Of a stretch of 64,000 bases of DNA, positions 14,701 through 42,700 are shown one piece after another (position 1 is the first letter of the stretch; every line of letters starts with the position of its first letter). The stretch is from positions 16,201,993 to 16,265,992 of the forward strand of contig NC_084668.1 of the NCBI RefSeq assembly GCF_028389875.1. Direction: 5' to 3'. The notes under the pieces were generated by a model that searched no databases, was not told the origin of the DNA, and was given only the letters and a program-made list of their open reading frames with translations. The position numbers and the translations under genes were made by a program. The stretch comes from Rhea pennata. Its lineage: Eukaryota > Chordata > Aves > Rheiformes > Rheidae.

Positions 14701-17190
14701 AAAACAATGTAGAAAAACCTATAAAAAATGTATGCTTAACCAAGAAATTAGGTTAACATACTGACATAAGTTACATCTACCCTTAGTCATATATTACTAA
14801 GTCAAGATCTCATACAAAGACCCAGAAGTGAGAATCAAAACTGGCACACTGCGTTCTGAATGCTGTGCCCACTGTCCAATTATATAATGTACAGCAATGC
14901 CATTTTGCATGTTATATGCAATTATAATATACATGACCTACTTTGACCTATTCTGTAACACTACAAAACATCAGAATGTTAAAATTGAGAATTCAGTTTA
15001 TCATTAGAAAAAAAAAGACAAGATATTTCTCCTCCCCACAGAGAAATTAGTGTTGTCAGTATAATGCACCAATTTTTTTTTGTAATATTCTGTGAGTTCT
15101 TCTTTCAGAATATTAGAAGTTAAAATTTAGAAATTAAGCTTTCAGGACAATTGCTGGCTAACTAGATAAACCCAGGTAGAGTCACTAGTCTATATACATA
15201 TTTACATTAGCTCATCATGTATATGAAAGTAAGTTCTACAGAAGCTAACAAAATGTAATAAGTTATACTGATCAGCTGCACTTATTTCCATTATTAATTT
15301 TTCTCCAAATACTAGTCTACGTAATAAGGATAATATTAACTGAAAAGATTTGAAAAGAAATTGTAACACAGTCTAGTCCTTACTCCACACAAGCTACGTA
15401 TATCTAGACAGGTCAGAACACCTTTGGCAACATGCTCGGTGGGAGAGAGGGGAACGATGGAAGAAATCACTCCATTAGCACTCTCATAATGTATTTTCCA
15501 GGCAGACATTACTCTCAGTCCAAAGACTGTTCAGTTAGAGAACCACTGAACAAGCTGTCACAACAACAGATTACATGTTATTCATTACTTTTGACTTAGT
15601 CTGCTAACATAAAAAGTCAGCCTGTAATGAAGATAACATAGATGAAAAAGAACTAACAACTGAAACTTGCATGGCTAATACATATGGTTTTTCAAAAAGT
15701 TCTCCATAAACCTTTATTAATAATGATAAAAATTTAAAAAATCTAATTTATACATAAATACCAACAGTAATTGAGAAGAAAACATAAGAAAAAAACAGAA
15801 CCAAAATTATTACGTATGTGGATTAGATTTAACATGACTAATTTGCTTGCCTGCTCCAGAAGACCATATCCTTAAATAAATAAATAATAATAATAATAAA
15901 AAAGGCTTTTATATCTAACCTTAGCTTTAAACTCTGTATGTCTACACATAATCCAGCTTTCTTAAGACTAATATGAAAGAACCAGTGATGATACTATGAC
16001 CAAATGTGAACAGTTATTTACTTTTACCATAAAGTACCTAGAGATTTATCAACATAAAGTGGAAAAAGTATTTTTATATATGATCTCCCCTACCAGGATA
16101 TTAAACACCATACAACAAAACAACACTCCTGTTACGCTACAGGTTGAAAAATTTTACATATTTCTCTCTACCTGTCCCAGACATCTACCTATTCACACAC
16201 ACTATACAAGCTCTCAAGGTTCTCAACTACAACAGCAATCTTAAAAAAAAAATTTCTTCTGACAGTTTAGAAATCTCAGCAGGCTGTCATAAACTATTCA
16301 AAAACACATTTTCTTCACCATAGTCTTCCATTAGTGCCATGTAAACCACTGAGCTGCATTTATCCAGACAAACTGCACAGATTTTCTCCAGTAGAGTCTG
16401 ACAAATATTAGTTTACCATTTTGCTTTATTGAAACACAATAAACCCTTTGAAAAAAAGTCAATTGAACTACATACAGCATCATTAGCTGAATTAATAATC
16501 AAGTTCAATACATTTCAATAGCAACTATGACAATTTATAAGAATTCTAAGTCCTCTTCTAAGAATGTAAATGTATTTTGAAGGAAACAGGTATTTCCTAT
16601 TGCTGGCCACCATAAGCAACATCAAATACCAATAACACATCAAAGTAAAATTTTCATACAATATTTTTATTATTTTCAAGTGGCAGTGAAGAATTTAGTC
16701 ACAGAGCAGGACAAAAAAAAAAGAATATTCTTTTCAGTTTTTCAATGAAGCATAAATACTAACTCATCACTCCTTGTTCCCTTAAAACTATCCATTAGGG
16801 AATCCCGTAAGAAAGAGAAATTACACTTTCTAGGGTATTCTGCTAACAAGTGCTACGCCACAAGGGACTCCAAGATGTTTTGCAAGTCAGGCATGTAGAG
16901 ATCCATTCTGCAACTAAGCCTTTGCCACATATATAGGAACTTGTTTTGGAAGGCCTCTTGCACTCTGCAACATGCTGCATTGTTTGAAGAAAGAAATCTC
17001 GTAGTTTGGAAACGTTTTCTGTGCGCTATAAAAATCCCTCTTCTTTCAAGGCAAGCTTCCATTATTGCTTACATCCTTTCAAGAAATGCTTAAATGATTC
17101 AATACAGCTTAAAAGTACTTTGCTTATTTAACGCTTTCATCTTCAGTAATTCCACAGCGAACCATTAAAACCGTATTACGGAGGAGAGGA
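11721..17190. other. No recognised gene outside the CR1 remnant
   Basis: AT-rich. Apart from the ancient CR1 at 13500-13945 and an AATA/AAT run (15883-15900), I see nothing in it that I can name. Confidence 0.6.
13500..13945 (+). mobile_element. Ancient CR1 remnant, 3' end, plus orientation
   Basis: Blocks in CR1 order: GAAAATATGACCTGTGAAGA, AGTTTAGTAAAGAGAAGGCT, AAATATTAAGAAAAGTCTGC, TAACTATAATGATAGTTATG, and GATGTTTTTAAGAGCAGATC followed by AGACAAACATCTATCAGA. It overlaps the consensus segment of the 10880-11720 copy, so it is a separate insertion. Confidence 0.75.
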
Positions 17191-17466
17191 CGCCAGAGGA
17201 GACTCGCGTGGGCCCTGCAGCGCACCTCTCGGGCGGGAAGGGAAGAGCCACCTAACGTTCACTTTTCCCCCTACCAGGGCACCTCGCCGCACCTGACCCA
17301 CATACCCAATTCACAGCACCGCTCTCGCTGCGGAGCGATGTAAGAGCCCACGGTATCACCACGTGATTACAGGGACACGTACGGTCACGTATGAATATTT
17401 TTAGAGCGCATAAAACCCTTAAGATCCGACAGTTGTAGCGCGAACACCTCTAACGTGTCCCCCCCC

Positions 17467-17482
17467 CACACACACACACACA
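17467..17482 (+). repeat. (CA)8 at the edge of the CpG island
   Basis: Short CA run directly preceded by C6; a possible length polymorphism. Confidence 0.85.
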
Positions 17483-18079
17483 GCCCCCCTCGGACCGGGC
17501 CCCGGTCCCTCGGCCCGCGCGGGCGGGGACGCCGCTCGGGGCCGCTCCTCGGGGCGGCCTGGGCCAGCGCGCCGGGCACCTCGCGGGCGCTGGAGCCGCC
17601 TCCCGCAGGCCTCCCCGCGGCGGGCCGCGCCGCGCCGCCGGGCCCGCTCCCCCGCGGGCCGCTCCCCCGCACACGCGTCCGCCCGGCCCCGAGCCGCCCC
17701 GCGGCACCAACCTGTGTCACAGCGGAGGCCGGGCGGCAGCGAGGGCCGCCGCGGGGCCCGGCGCAGCCGCGCGAGGCAGCGGCCAGGTTTCCGCAGAGGA
17801 TCCCACCCGCCGGCGGGGAAGGGGCCCGGGCCCGCCCGCCCGCGCGGGGGCACGGCGGCGGGGGGAGGCGGCGCGCACCGAGGCCCGCAGCGGAGGGAGG
17901 CGAGCGCCGAACGGCGCCGCAAGGGGGTGGGGGCGCCGCCGCCGCCGGGGTCCCCGCAGGCGTGAGGCGCCCGCGGCCGCCGCCGCTCCTGCCGCCCGCC
18001 GCGAGCTCCGCCTCCCGCTCCGCCGAAACCCGTGACGCAGGCCGCGCCGCCCGGCACCGCCCCGGGGGCAGGCCGCGCG

Positions 18080-18099
18080 CACGTCATCGCCTCACGTCA
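18080..18099. promoter_or_regulatory. Duplicated CRE/ATF-like sites
   Basis: CACGTCATCGC occurs twice, starting at 18080 and 18093, a 13 bp-spaced duplication. On the minus strand each reads GATGACGTG (CREB/ATF type). Single TGACG half-sites flank them at 18032 (GTGACGC) and 18111 (GTCACGG on the plus strand). Confidence 0.55.
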
Positions 18100-18236
18100 T
18101 CGCGGCGCGGCGTCACGGCGGACGCGCGGCGCCCGCCTCCGCGCACGCGCATCCGAGGGCGAGTGGAAACGCGGGTGCACGGCGGCAGAGGAGCCGCGCG
18201 CGTGCGCACCGGGCACACACGGCCGTTGGGTCGCGC

Positions 18237-18252
18237 CCCGCGCATGCGCGGG
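18237..18252. promoter_or_regulatory. Palindromic NRF1-type site
   Basis: CCCGCGCATGCGCGGG, a perfect 16 bp palindrome fitting the NRF1 consensus YGCGCAYGCGCR. Two weaker relatives lie close by (CGCGCACGCGC near 18137 and GCGCGTGCGCACC near 18196). Motif match only. Confidence 0.6.
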
Positions 18253-18370
18253 AGCCTGCGGCGCCGTTAGGCCGCCCGCGACGGCGCGGGGAGGGGGGGA
18301 AGAGGGCGCGCGGCGCTGTCGGTAACGGTCGCAGCGAGAGCCCGAGCACAGCCCTGTGTTACCGACACGG

Positions 18371-21300
18371 CTTCCTCCCAGAAAGATGCTGCCGTTACCT
18401 CCAGAAGCAGTGATGGGTTGTGTTTATATAACATCTTGAACGACAAATCACGTGAAAGTTACATTCTTAACATTACTGCTTATTGATCATGTTATGCTAT
18501 GCCTGCTACACTGTGTTTTTTTGTCAAGCAATTTTAAGTTGTGCCCAAGCTACTGCTTTTCCCTTCGGGGCTTTCATGATCTGGACTGGTCCCCAACAGT
18601 AGCCAACATCTTTAGGTATGCTAGAAAGAAGGACACCTATTGCTACTACACTCGAAGTAGCAGATGACAGGAAATAGTGCTATGCCCATGTAACTATTTT
18701 TGCTCACGTTTAAAAATAAGCATGCAGGCATGATCCATTGTGCATGAGACAGACAGATGGTCTGTGCATGCTTAGCAAATGTTATTCTGAAACATGTTGA
18801 TATGCAATACATGTTCAGAAAGTCTTACCAAGGTAGCAGTAGTCTGTTTGGTTGCACGTGATTATGCAGCACAGTAATCCCAAATGAGCTACAACTCATA
18901 TAATGTGGTTTCTGGCATGAGGCATCCCACTCAGAAGTATTTAAGTCAAAGGTTTGTAAAACCTGCACATGTCCTCAAGATCTACCCAGACAAAATGTTT
19001 TGGCCACTTTAGACACGGGCAGGAGAACCTACCCGACTGTAAGTTTAAGACTTTATTATACTATGTATTATAATCTGTCATTATTATAGGTATACATAAT
19101 TATGCTGGTAAAGTCTTTGAAGTAGACACGTTATAGACAGGACCTCAAGCTGCATATCCAGGCAAGTAAAGCTTTCAGAAAGAATTGCATATGAAGTTAA
19201 AGAGATTATGTGTCAAGGCCCACAACATGAGTATTTTGAGCTCCTCCACTGAAATACAATGTAGATGACAGACACTGTCATCTTTTCTAAAAATGCATTA
19301 AAAAGGACAGTACTGAAGAAAAATCACCTGATAAAGTATGTTAAAGAAAGACACAAGGCTCCGAATCACACTGATAAATAAGAACTCAAGAATCAATATG
19401 AGGAATATTTAATAGTTCCTCAACGTTAAGATGCTTTTTTCCACAGTAGGCAAAATTGTCAGCTATGTTTGTGTGATTCTTGTTGTGACCAAGAGTCTTA
19501 ACTAGGGAGCTACAAAGGTGACCTTTTGTGCTAAATGATAGGGAAAGAGCCAGCAGTAATGCTGACTTTGTATGATGCTCCTGCACCATCAAGCAGATCA
19601 ATGAGCCACAGCTGCTTACACAGCTTTGAAAGCACATCCAGTGTTTCCCTTGCCTTAATGTTCCAGTCCATGGCTATTTGTCAGTTTTAGCATCTTGCAA
19701 ATGGATTTCCCTGATGGAGGAAGGGTTAGTGAGCAATAGGTTTCAAAAACAAAATTCCTTTACTACAGAAGAAGCCAGCAAGATTCTAGAAAATGCTCAC
19801 TTGCCCTTTTCCTCTATGTACTCCTTTATATTTCTGCCTTCATAGCAGAGAGCATTCTGACTGCGTTATTAGCTCCATCCCCAGAGTGCTTCGCTGAGGT
19901 CAGGTACATCTTGACAGGCATCGGCATTACCCTGGCATAATCCCTAAAACAGAGTTTCTTCAGTATCAGGAGCAGGATAAACAGCTAAATATTGAATTTA
20001 AGAAAAAAAAAATCTGTCAACACCAGGGACCAGCACTTATGACTCTGGCTCACAGTAAGCTCAGCCCAAGCCCAGCAGTAAGGATCTGAGATCATGTGTC
20101 ATGCTACTGGAGCGAAATAGTGCTTATAGGAACTGTGTAATTGCTGATATGGAAGAGTATAAAAATAGATGACACTATAGCTGCAATAAAGCACATTAGT
20201 TTTTTATGCATTTGGTACAAGCCCTTCATATGCAACTGAAATTGGGAGGAGTGGAGGTAGAAATTATAGGGTAAGCACATCTTAGGAGAATCTACTCAAG
20301 TAATTGACTGAGATTTGGCAGTGTGACTCTCCCTGGATTCCAGAATCAATACCTCACTGCAGTAAGAGGTTCTCACCTTCTAGAGATACTGCTTGAGGCT
20401 AACAATTGTGACTGTATGAGTTAACACAAAAGCCACAGCTTCCAAGCACTTCAAGTGGGCATGAACCAGCTGTTTTTAGAGGCCATGCCATTCTCCTCCC
20501 TTCCCCCAAATCTCTGCCTCCTTCTCACCTCCCCACCACTCCATTTAGATTCCTCACACTGGTATGTTTTGAACTACATCCAGAAAAAGATCTTGTTTAA
20601 AAAAGGATTAACTTCATGCATTTTTAATCAAGAGGGAAGAGCTGTCACAGGAACAAACTTCTGGAGACAGAATGGGTGAGAAAAATCAAGACTACTTCTT
20701 TCGGGAGCTCACAAGCTAAAAGCATTTGTGATGCCAGGATGTTATAACATGATCAAGATGTCCTTCCTCGCAGGCTGGAGAGCTAATACTTTACATAAAA
20801 ATTTTACACCGCACACTCATGTGCACTGAGCAAACAGCAGTATCAGTTCAGGCCCTCGCTGGCTCTAGCTGACTGCTATGCACCTCTGCCTTTCCATGAC
20901 AGAAGTGATCATGTGCCTGCATCTCAGCAATTCCACTTCCTCTTAATATAAAGCACCATCACTGTGAGGCTGATTGCAAAAAGACAGGAAGAGCAAACAG
21001 CTTGAAGGAGTACAGTCCTAAACCACTGCTGCAAGATTCATCACTTTCAAACACGACCCCTAAACTTACAGATCTGGAGTGAAAAGTGGATTCTATACAG
21101 CACATAAACCTGTGGTTAGGGGATATAGGAATTCCTTTATCATCACAAACCAAGAAAAAAATGTGAACTTCTATAGAAATACAAGCAAAGAAGCCAAAAG
21201 GACTGTTTTAAGAAACAATAGCTAGAGAAGCTTTATCTACGGCCACTTTAAGAGCTAGTTATAGTAAAAAGAAACTATATAAGAAAAAAAAATCTTTCTT

Positions 21301-24300
21301 GTTATAATGTCTCTTTTAAACTATCTCATTTCTCTGATGAGAGACTCCCTCCTCCCCGCTAGCAACTGTATTTCTCACCCACACTGGAATCTCCTGCCAT
21401 AGTATTTTGCATTTCAGGATGCATTCCTGTTGCCCAAGACATGCAAGTTAAGCACCAGGAAAAAAAAAGAAAAAAAAAATGCAGCCAGCTGTTGACTTGA
21501 CTGTAATGCTTGAAACAAAACTAAGTATGAAGGAAAGAAAATACAGTAGTCATTCAGGTATTTAACTTCTCTAAAAAAGCACACTGCAGATGAGACTGGG
21601 CCGCAGTACTGATAGATTTGTCTGCTCCAACTCCATCAACTAAAGCTTACGAGGTAACTCCTTTACTTTCAAGACTCAGCCATATTCAGTAGCCCAAAAC
21701 ATGAACACCGTTGACTTTGCTAATAAGATTACTACACTTATGTCTACATTACTCAGCCATTTAACACAAGTCAGCTATTCAAGATGTCAAGAGTAAACTA
21801 GGATATGTTGATTAGAAGTGTATGAAGTTACACTATTCTGGCACATATAATGGCTTCTTGAGGATTACACAGGATATTCCACACAACCATTCAGAATAAA
21901 CATAGCAATAAAAGCTTATAACAAGCAACTGTTGTGTCGTAATTATTCATTTGCATGTTGAGGCACACAGTGCACCTTACTGCAGACTAGCACTGCACAG
22001 ACTATACTCCCTTTAGCAAGCACAGTAATAACTGTTAACCTTTAAACATTGAAGCTTTTTACAACAGACTTCATATTACAGTAGATAAATACTCTGAATA
22101 ATCAATATTGTGCCCAAGACAAAGGGTATCTGTAAAATATTTGGCAGGTACAGTTTATAAAAATTCACCTTCATGGAACCACACTAGTTTCATACTTGTA
22201 AAGTTCTCTGATGGCTATTCAGATGTAATACTAGACAGTGTAGCAAGGTAGTAGTTGATAAGCATCCATTTATCAGTCACATAAATATCTGACAATGAGT
22301 AGGCACAACAACTAAAGCTTCAGCCAGAGGTAAATATTAAAGCAACTTAGGAGAGATTTCTAACAGAATGGTAAATGTAATTATCATTTCAATGGTTCTG
22401 CTTTTTACTCATTCAGTGCAGGAAATGCTTAAGTTTCAGTGTTTGATCAGTAAGCCTCCTTCATTCTTCATAAGGTTCCTCCATCCTTTTCCACAGTTGC
22501 ACTCACCTCCTTTGTAAAATAAACTATTTAATTAAATAAAATCAGTCTTCCCTGAACTTCAGCTACCCAAGTTTATACAGGTCAAGGATGTTTTTGTTAC
22601 CACACCCATTTTTTTTAAAAACCTCTGAATGCCCTTAGTTCAAGGGCTGTTTTTATGACATAGGAAGAGATTTGCTAAAGCTGATTTTATCTGCAGTACT
22701 AACAACTGAAAACTAAGCATTCATTCTGACAACACCTGTTCTTTGTGTTCTTTTCTGCAAAAATTTTTAAAATAATTTCATCTGCATTATAGAGGGACCA
22801 AGAAGGGGAGGAACAAATTAAAACCTCAGCTGTGAGAATTAAGCATTTCCTTCTCGCTAGTGCTAGAAAAAAAAAAAAAAAAAAAAAAAAGGCGATTGCA
22901 AAACCACTACAGCAAGGCAGTTACTATCCTAGTATCTAATATAATGTGATGTATGTTTTAATATTCACAGTAAGCCTCAGCACACAGGACACATTAGTAT
23001 TATTACTCAAAATGACTGCAGAAAATGCAGAGAACACTTTAATGTTCCCCTTCTCCTTTCAAGGATTCATTTTCTATATTCTTCCACTGTACTTACCCCT
23101 GGAGTATTTTGAATATACTCTACTAATACACTAAGCTGCAGTGCATTATGACTCCACACATGCTTGTTTCACCTTCTTGCCATAAAAAGCAAAAGCAGGA
23201 AAGTACCTCTTCTAGCTTATATCTTCTTAAAACATCCATTGCTTTGCCTAGAAGTTGAAGAATAAAAGTTCAAATAAACATGCCTTGTACTCAGTGCAGG
23301 CAGAAAGATTTGTTCTTACTTGTGGAGGAGTTATTCATTGCAGACTGAACAGGTCTCCCACACAGGAGAACACTAACCTTTCCAGGGTTTTGTTTCACAG
23401 ACTTGAATGATATGTTTAATCATCCTTATGCATAAACTTCTTTACAAATGTTCAAACTCCAGCAAAGTTAAAGAGGAGATTTGCAACAGTATTAAATAAT
23501 TATTTCCAGGTTTATGTTCAACTTCTACAGAGAGCAGCTCTGGGATATAATAAAAGTAATCTGGTTTTATTAAATCACTTCTGTTTCACCTCAAATGTAC
23601 TGTCCACATCTATCATAGAAGCTGACGGCCAAACAGGAGGAGAAAGTAAATTCCATGAATCTTAAGTCTGTTTAACTATGTTTAAATTTCTATAGAAAGA
23701 TGTGAAGAATGTTGAAATAATCTCTTAACAAACCAAGTAATTTCACTTGAATGCAAAGGGCTAGGCTACTAGAGTTTCGTTACCTAATAGGTACATTTTC
23801 TTCCAGGAATTCGCCTGCTGCATACTCAATCAAAACATACCCACATAAGAGGTTTGAAGAAGTTGACTTCATCTCTGTACAAGTTCCTCACAACCACATA
23901 AATGATCAACCAATTGCTAAGAAAAAAGGATATATCAGAAGTAGAATAAATCTTACACAAAGCATTTTAGCTTTATGCTCAAACCCCTCTTCCCCTTTGC
24001 TCACAAAACTGGCACTCAAATTTTCATGACATAAAGCAATCTAGATGTACTTATGTAAATTCTAATATTTTAATTAAACAAAAGTCAAACATCTTTGAAG
24101 AGAACAAACATCTGGCAAAGACTCTTACGTTCATTCCAAATTTAAGTATTAATAAGGTTGCTTCTATAACAGCAACTTGATGCCACAAATTTAATTTGTT
24201 ACAGAAAGCAAAAAATCATAATCTAGTTTTTTAAATTTTGATCAAAAGTATCAAATAGCAGGGAACATTTGCCTTAAAGTGAATCATACAGCAAATACAG

Positions 24301-24790
24301 CATCTTCAAGTGATATATTAAAACATCTCTAGTTTTCACATCAAAACTCTCCATTGATCAAAAGATCATGTCTTTTTTAGGATACTGATAAACAAAAGTA
24401 TGTTAAAATCATAAGAAAACTGCATGTCAATAGAAAACTGTATGGATAGAAAGTGTTTTAACTGGTGAATGAAGGATTCCAAGTTTCTCCCTCAACAAAA
24501 TAGGATACTGCACAAAACAAGGCAATATTTTTCTTCTGAGCTGTAGAATGTTACAAGATCACAAAACCATGAGCTTGAATTATTGTCTTTTCTCATACAG
24601 AAACTTGCAACTCAGCTTTATATAGCATGCCTTAAACTTCCGTACAAAATGATTATGAGTTAACATGACAACATGGGAAACTAGTATTTAAATATGAAGT
24701 TCTATGCAATTTATATTATACTACAGCTTGTGCTTCAAGACTTTACATGTTGTTGAATCTATCACACCTTCTTTCCATAACAGAGTGAGT
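18371..24790. other. Intergenic, between orphan CpG island and PECR 3' end
   Basis: No coding exon or transposon recognised. It contains a run of 24 A (22867-22890). If a gene runs rightward from the CpG island its exons are not visible to me. Confidence 0.6.
22867..22890 (+). repeat. Poly(A) run, 24 nt
   Basis: Uninterrupted A24 with no recognisable retroposon body upstream. Confidence 0.9.
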
Positions 24791-24807
24791 GTTTTCAGAG
24801 AAAAAGA

Positions 24808-24813
24808 TTTATT
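24808..24813 (-). terminator. PECR: PECR polyadenylation signal AATAAA (candidate)
   Basis: The plus strand reads TTTATT, so AATAAA on the PECR strand, about 135 nt past the stop codon. No AATAAA or ATTAAA occurs between the stop and this site, which predicts a short 3' UTR. Position only; no cleavage data. Confidence 0.6.
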
Positions 24814-24947
24814 CCTCACACATAATCAATGAAAATTAAGGCACTCAATGTGGCAAAACATTCAGATTAGTAAGAATTATAAACGTAAGCCACAAAGGGA
24901 GAAAATCAGCAAATGTCCAATTTGGGATAGGGTGAAGTCTCATTCTG

Positions 24948-39524
<14,577 letters not shown>

Positions 39525-39559
39525 CTTCCCCGCGCTCGCGCTCGCGCCCGCGCCGCCGC

Positions 39560-39714
39560 CGCCGCCACGTGACCCGCGGCCGCGCCCGCCCGCGCCGCGG
39601 CGGAGCCCAGCGCAGCGCCGGGGCAGCGAGGCGGCGGCGGCGGCGGCGCCCGGGGCGGCGGCGGCGGCGCTGCTCTCCGCGCCGCGCCCTGCAGGCGGAG
39701 CCGGCGGGCAGCAG
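39560..39714 (+). other. TMEM169: TMEM169 first exon (non-coding), predicted
   Basis: The 3' edge is the strong donor GCAGCAG|GTAAGG at 39714/39715. The 5' edge is unknown and is put here only between the E-box and the donor. It is inferred because the first coding exon at 51799 opens with a good acceptor and needs a 5' partner, and human TMEM169 begins beside the PECR promoter. Confidence 0.5.
39566..39573. promoter_or_regulatory. CACGTG E-box (USF/TFE-type)
   Basis: GCCACGTGACC on the plus strand reads GTCACGTGGC on the minus strand, the USF / MiT-TFE type of E-box. It lies about 42 bp upstream of the PECR ATG and between the two divergent genes. Motif match only. Confidence 0.5.
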
Positions 39715-42700
39715 GTAAGGCGGCTGCGGGGGCCGCGAGGGGGCCGCCCCGGGCCGAGCGCGGGGAGCATCTCCCGGGGAGCCGCCGGCCCGGGGGCGCG
39801 GCGGGGCCGAGCCGAGGTCACCCGCCGGCCGCGGAGCGGGGCAGCGCGGCGCGGCGCGGAGGGGGCGCGGGGCCGCCCCGAGCCAAGCCCCGCGGCCGCG
39901 GTTCCTGCCGGCTCTGCCCTTGCGTCTGTGCTTTTGTGTTTCGGGGGGCGTCTTCTTGTTTCTTGTTAATGTAAAGACCGGAGGTTGCATATTCCGCTCC
40001 CCAGAGGAATCGCTGCTCGCGTTCACATTCTCACGTGCGCTTAAAATAGCATCCTGGTGACTCGTAATTTCTTGCACCTCTTTTCCTGCTGCATCGTTTT
40101 AACAAAACCTTTCTAGATCTGTCCTACCCCCCGCTCCCTCCTCACCTGTTTCATTTGCTTTAAAGCACATATTTTTTCCAAGGGATATGCCTTTCTCAGC
40201 CATACGTGGTTTTAGGTACTGTCTCAGGTCATCTTCCACAGAAACGTGGAATCGTATTACAGCCCTCAAGAGCACGGGGGAATGGAGCCCCGACCAAGAG
40301 AAATTTGTTTAATTCTGTAAATGTGTATGTCTTAATAAATTTCAGAGAAATCTTCTGGTATTCACCTACTTATGCCCTGTTCTGCAAATGGACAAACCTT
40401 CTCTTTGGAAACGGACTTTGTTGGGAAGATGCTGTAAAGGCTCAGATTATCCCATTTTCAACAGCCGTTGATGTGTTCCTAACGTAGCCATTTTGGCATT
40501 AAACTTACTTTCTGTTGTTTTAATTCCAGATTGCCCTCAGTAAACTAAGTATTTATTATTCAGTTGGTACAAAGGATAGTCAACGTTACTTTCATTTCTC
40601 TCCCACAATAAAGTAAGTGACAGATCATCTTTTTCCATTGCAGATGATTTTAACCAGCTTTGAGGTGCCGAGGAGTGTATGCATGTTGAACATTTTTCCA
40701 AGTTCCATCTCCTCTGTCCATCTCAATAGAAGAGATGTTTGAAAGTCTATCACATTTTTTGTTATTTTTTCTCTTAGAGTAGATGGCTAATGTGTGAAGA
40801 TAGTGGTGGAAAAAATAGTACACATGTGAAGGGGGAAAGTCATAGAGTTCGGTTTGGTTTTCTCATTTGTAACACAAGAAAATATTTATTTTCACTGAAA
40901 AATGTTATGAGATTTAAGGCATTAGATCAAAGCAAATTCTAAGATAAGTCATTTTTTTCTCAAGTTCAGTATGTTTCAAAGGAAACACCCTCCTTTTAAA
41001 TGTGAGGAGGGGAAGTTAGTGTCTATCCAGATCCATTCAGCAAACAGTGACAAGACAAAAAGAGATTTTTGTATGGTGACTTAGACATATGTATGATCTA
41101 ACTGCTAGACAGGGTTGCCTTCCAGATGGGTTAATATTTGCAGAGTACTCTGATATTTTGAAGTGCTGCATTACTTTCAGGAGGCAAAGCATGAAATGCT
41201 CTATGGGTGACAGTGCAAGTTTTTTTTTCCTTTATCTTTCAGAGTCTGGAGACTCTGCAGATCCCCATTAATTATCTCTGGCTGTTCTACATATCTTAGA
41301 CAGACTATATCAGAGAGTTCTTTAATTAATCCCAGGGAGAAATATTCATCTGTGCTAGTGAACTGGATCTTTATATCTTAACCTGCCTGCCATCCCTACT
41401 GAGCCACAGGCCACCAAGGAAAACCCAGAATGATGGTCTGTTCGTATTATTTGCTTCTTAGATTTCAGTGCTCTTTCTAGAGAGCTTTTGCTTCCCCAGA
41501 AAGATTACTTACTTGTTTTCTGTGAACTTTTGGAATTTATCAGTAACTACAGCAGTGCTGTAAGTTACAGGCTTAAAGGTTCTGTGAGAGATGTAAGAGA
41601 AGGCATAGAGACTTGTGAGTAAGGAGGCAAGAAAAGGAGACATCCATTCCTTGGCATTAAATGGAGGATGGCTCCTCGTAGTACCAAATCTATCCTCTAG
41701 GAACTGAACTGAGATAACCAACTTTCACAGGTATTTTCGGCAAGGCAGTGGCGTCTAGTGTCTGTTGTGAGGATGGTCTTTGAACCAAGGATTCAAAATG
41801 CATCTTGGAGTGAATCGATTTTACTCCAGTGGTTGAAATTCAAAATGATTTAAGCTGAAAAGAAGAAAATCTTATTAACTGAAATCAATTTTAATCTTCT
41901 CTTGCATTTATACTTTCTTATTCCCACAGGAATATTCCTTTTTTTTATTGGTTAAAACATTTTGGTCTATCACTACATGTAGCCATGGCACTAAATTCAG
42001 TAAGAAGAGCGCTCTTTCTCTATGTTTTTATGTTATTCTGTAAATGTAATGTCCAGATTCTTAATTTTTATGTGTTATGAAAGAGTGTCTGATTAGACAG
42101 CAGCTGTTTTGGGGGTGTTGGAGCTTTTTGGGGTGGGCTTGTTTTCTTGTCTTACTTGCAGTATGTGTCAGCTTGCATTTGGAAGAAAATAAATCTGCAT
42201 TTAAAGCCTCAGAGTCTTCATTTACATTTTTTGAAGTTAAAATCATTTTAAAAATGATAAATATTTCAAATATAAACATTTATCATTTAAATATCAAAAT
42301 GCCTTATTTAGCAAAAGTATTAATAGTTTTTTCTCTTCCTGCTGCCCCCACTGGGTGTCAGCTTCTTCAAAAACTGAGAGATTAGCATTTGTCATTCTTT
42401 AGCATTTACTTTTCTATTTATAGATTGGAGAGGGGAAAACTAACTTTCATGGTTTTTTAACTTCCAGTTTGTGTCTTGGCTTTGAATAAACTAGTTAATT
42501 TTTTAAAAGATGAAAAAGAAATGCCTCATTTTCAGAAAAGGCTGCTTTTGTCAAAAGCTGATTTTGTACCTTGCCATCAATGGTTTAGATATTCAGTTGA
42601 TGACATCTGCCATTCCAGTAGTTTGCCATGCTTTAAAAATTCTGGCAGCAATATGTACTGCCTGAATCTTCCTTTTAGCCTGCTGTCCTTCAGGGAGGCA

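Larger units (their letters stand above)
17200..18370. promoter_or_regulatory. CpG island, orphan promoter
   Basis: Over 1 kb of GC- and CpG-rich sequence, densest at 17490-18340, with AT-rich DNA on both sides. It lies about 6.5 kb past the 3' end of PECR. It carries NRF1-like and CRE-like motifs typical of constitutive vertebrate promoters. In human the next gene on this side is MREG, on the same strand as PECR, so a minus-strand start is the first guess. However, none of the open frames here matches MREG's cysteine-rich N-terminus. The many long frames on both strands are low-complexity Ala/Gly/Pro/Arg and are not genes. Confidence 0.75.

Noticed and set aside
17385-18349. Several long overlapping open frames (up to 271 codons) on both strands
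   Set aside because: They lie in a CpG island, overlap in all frames, and translate to low-complexity Ala/Gly/Pro/Arg with no domain. Stop codons are rare in such GC-rich DNA.
17200-18370. MREG exon 1, expected here from human gene order
   Set aside because: I searched the minus-strand frames for the cysteine-rich start and later MREG segments and found none in the island or in 1-17190.
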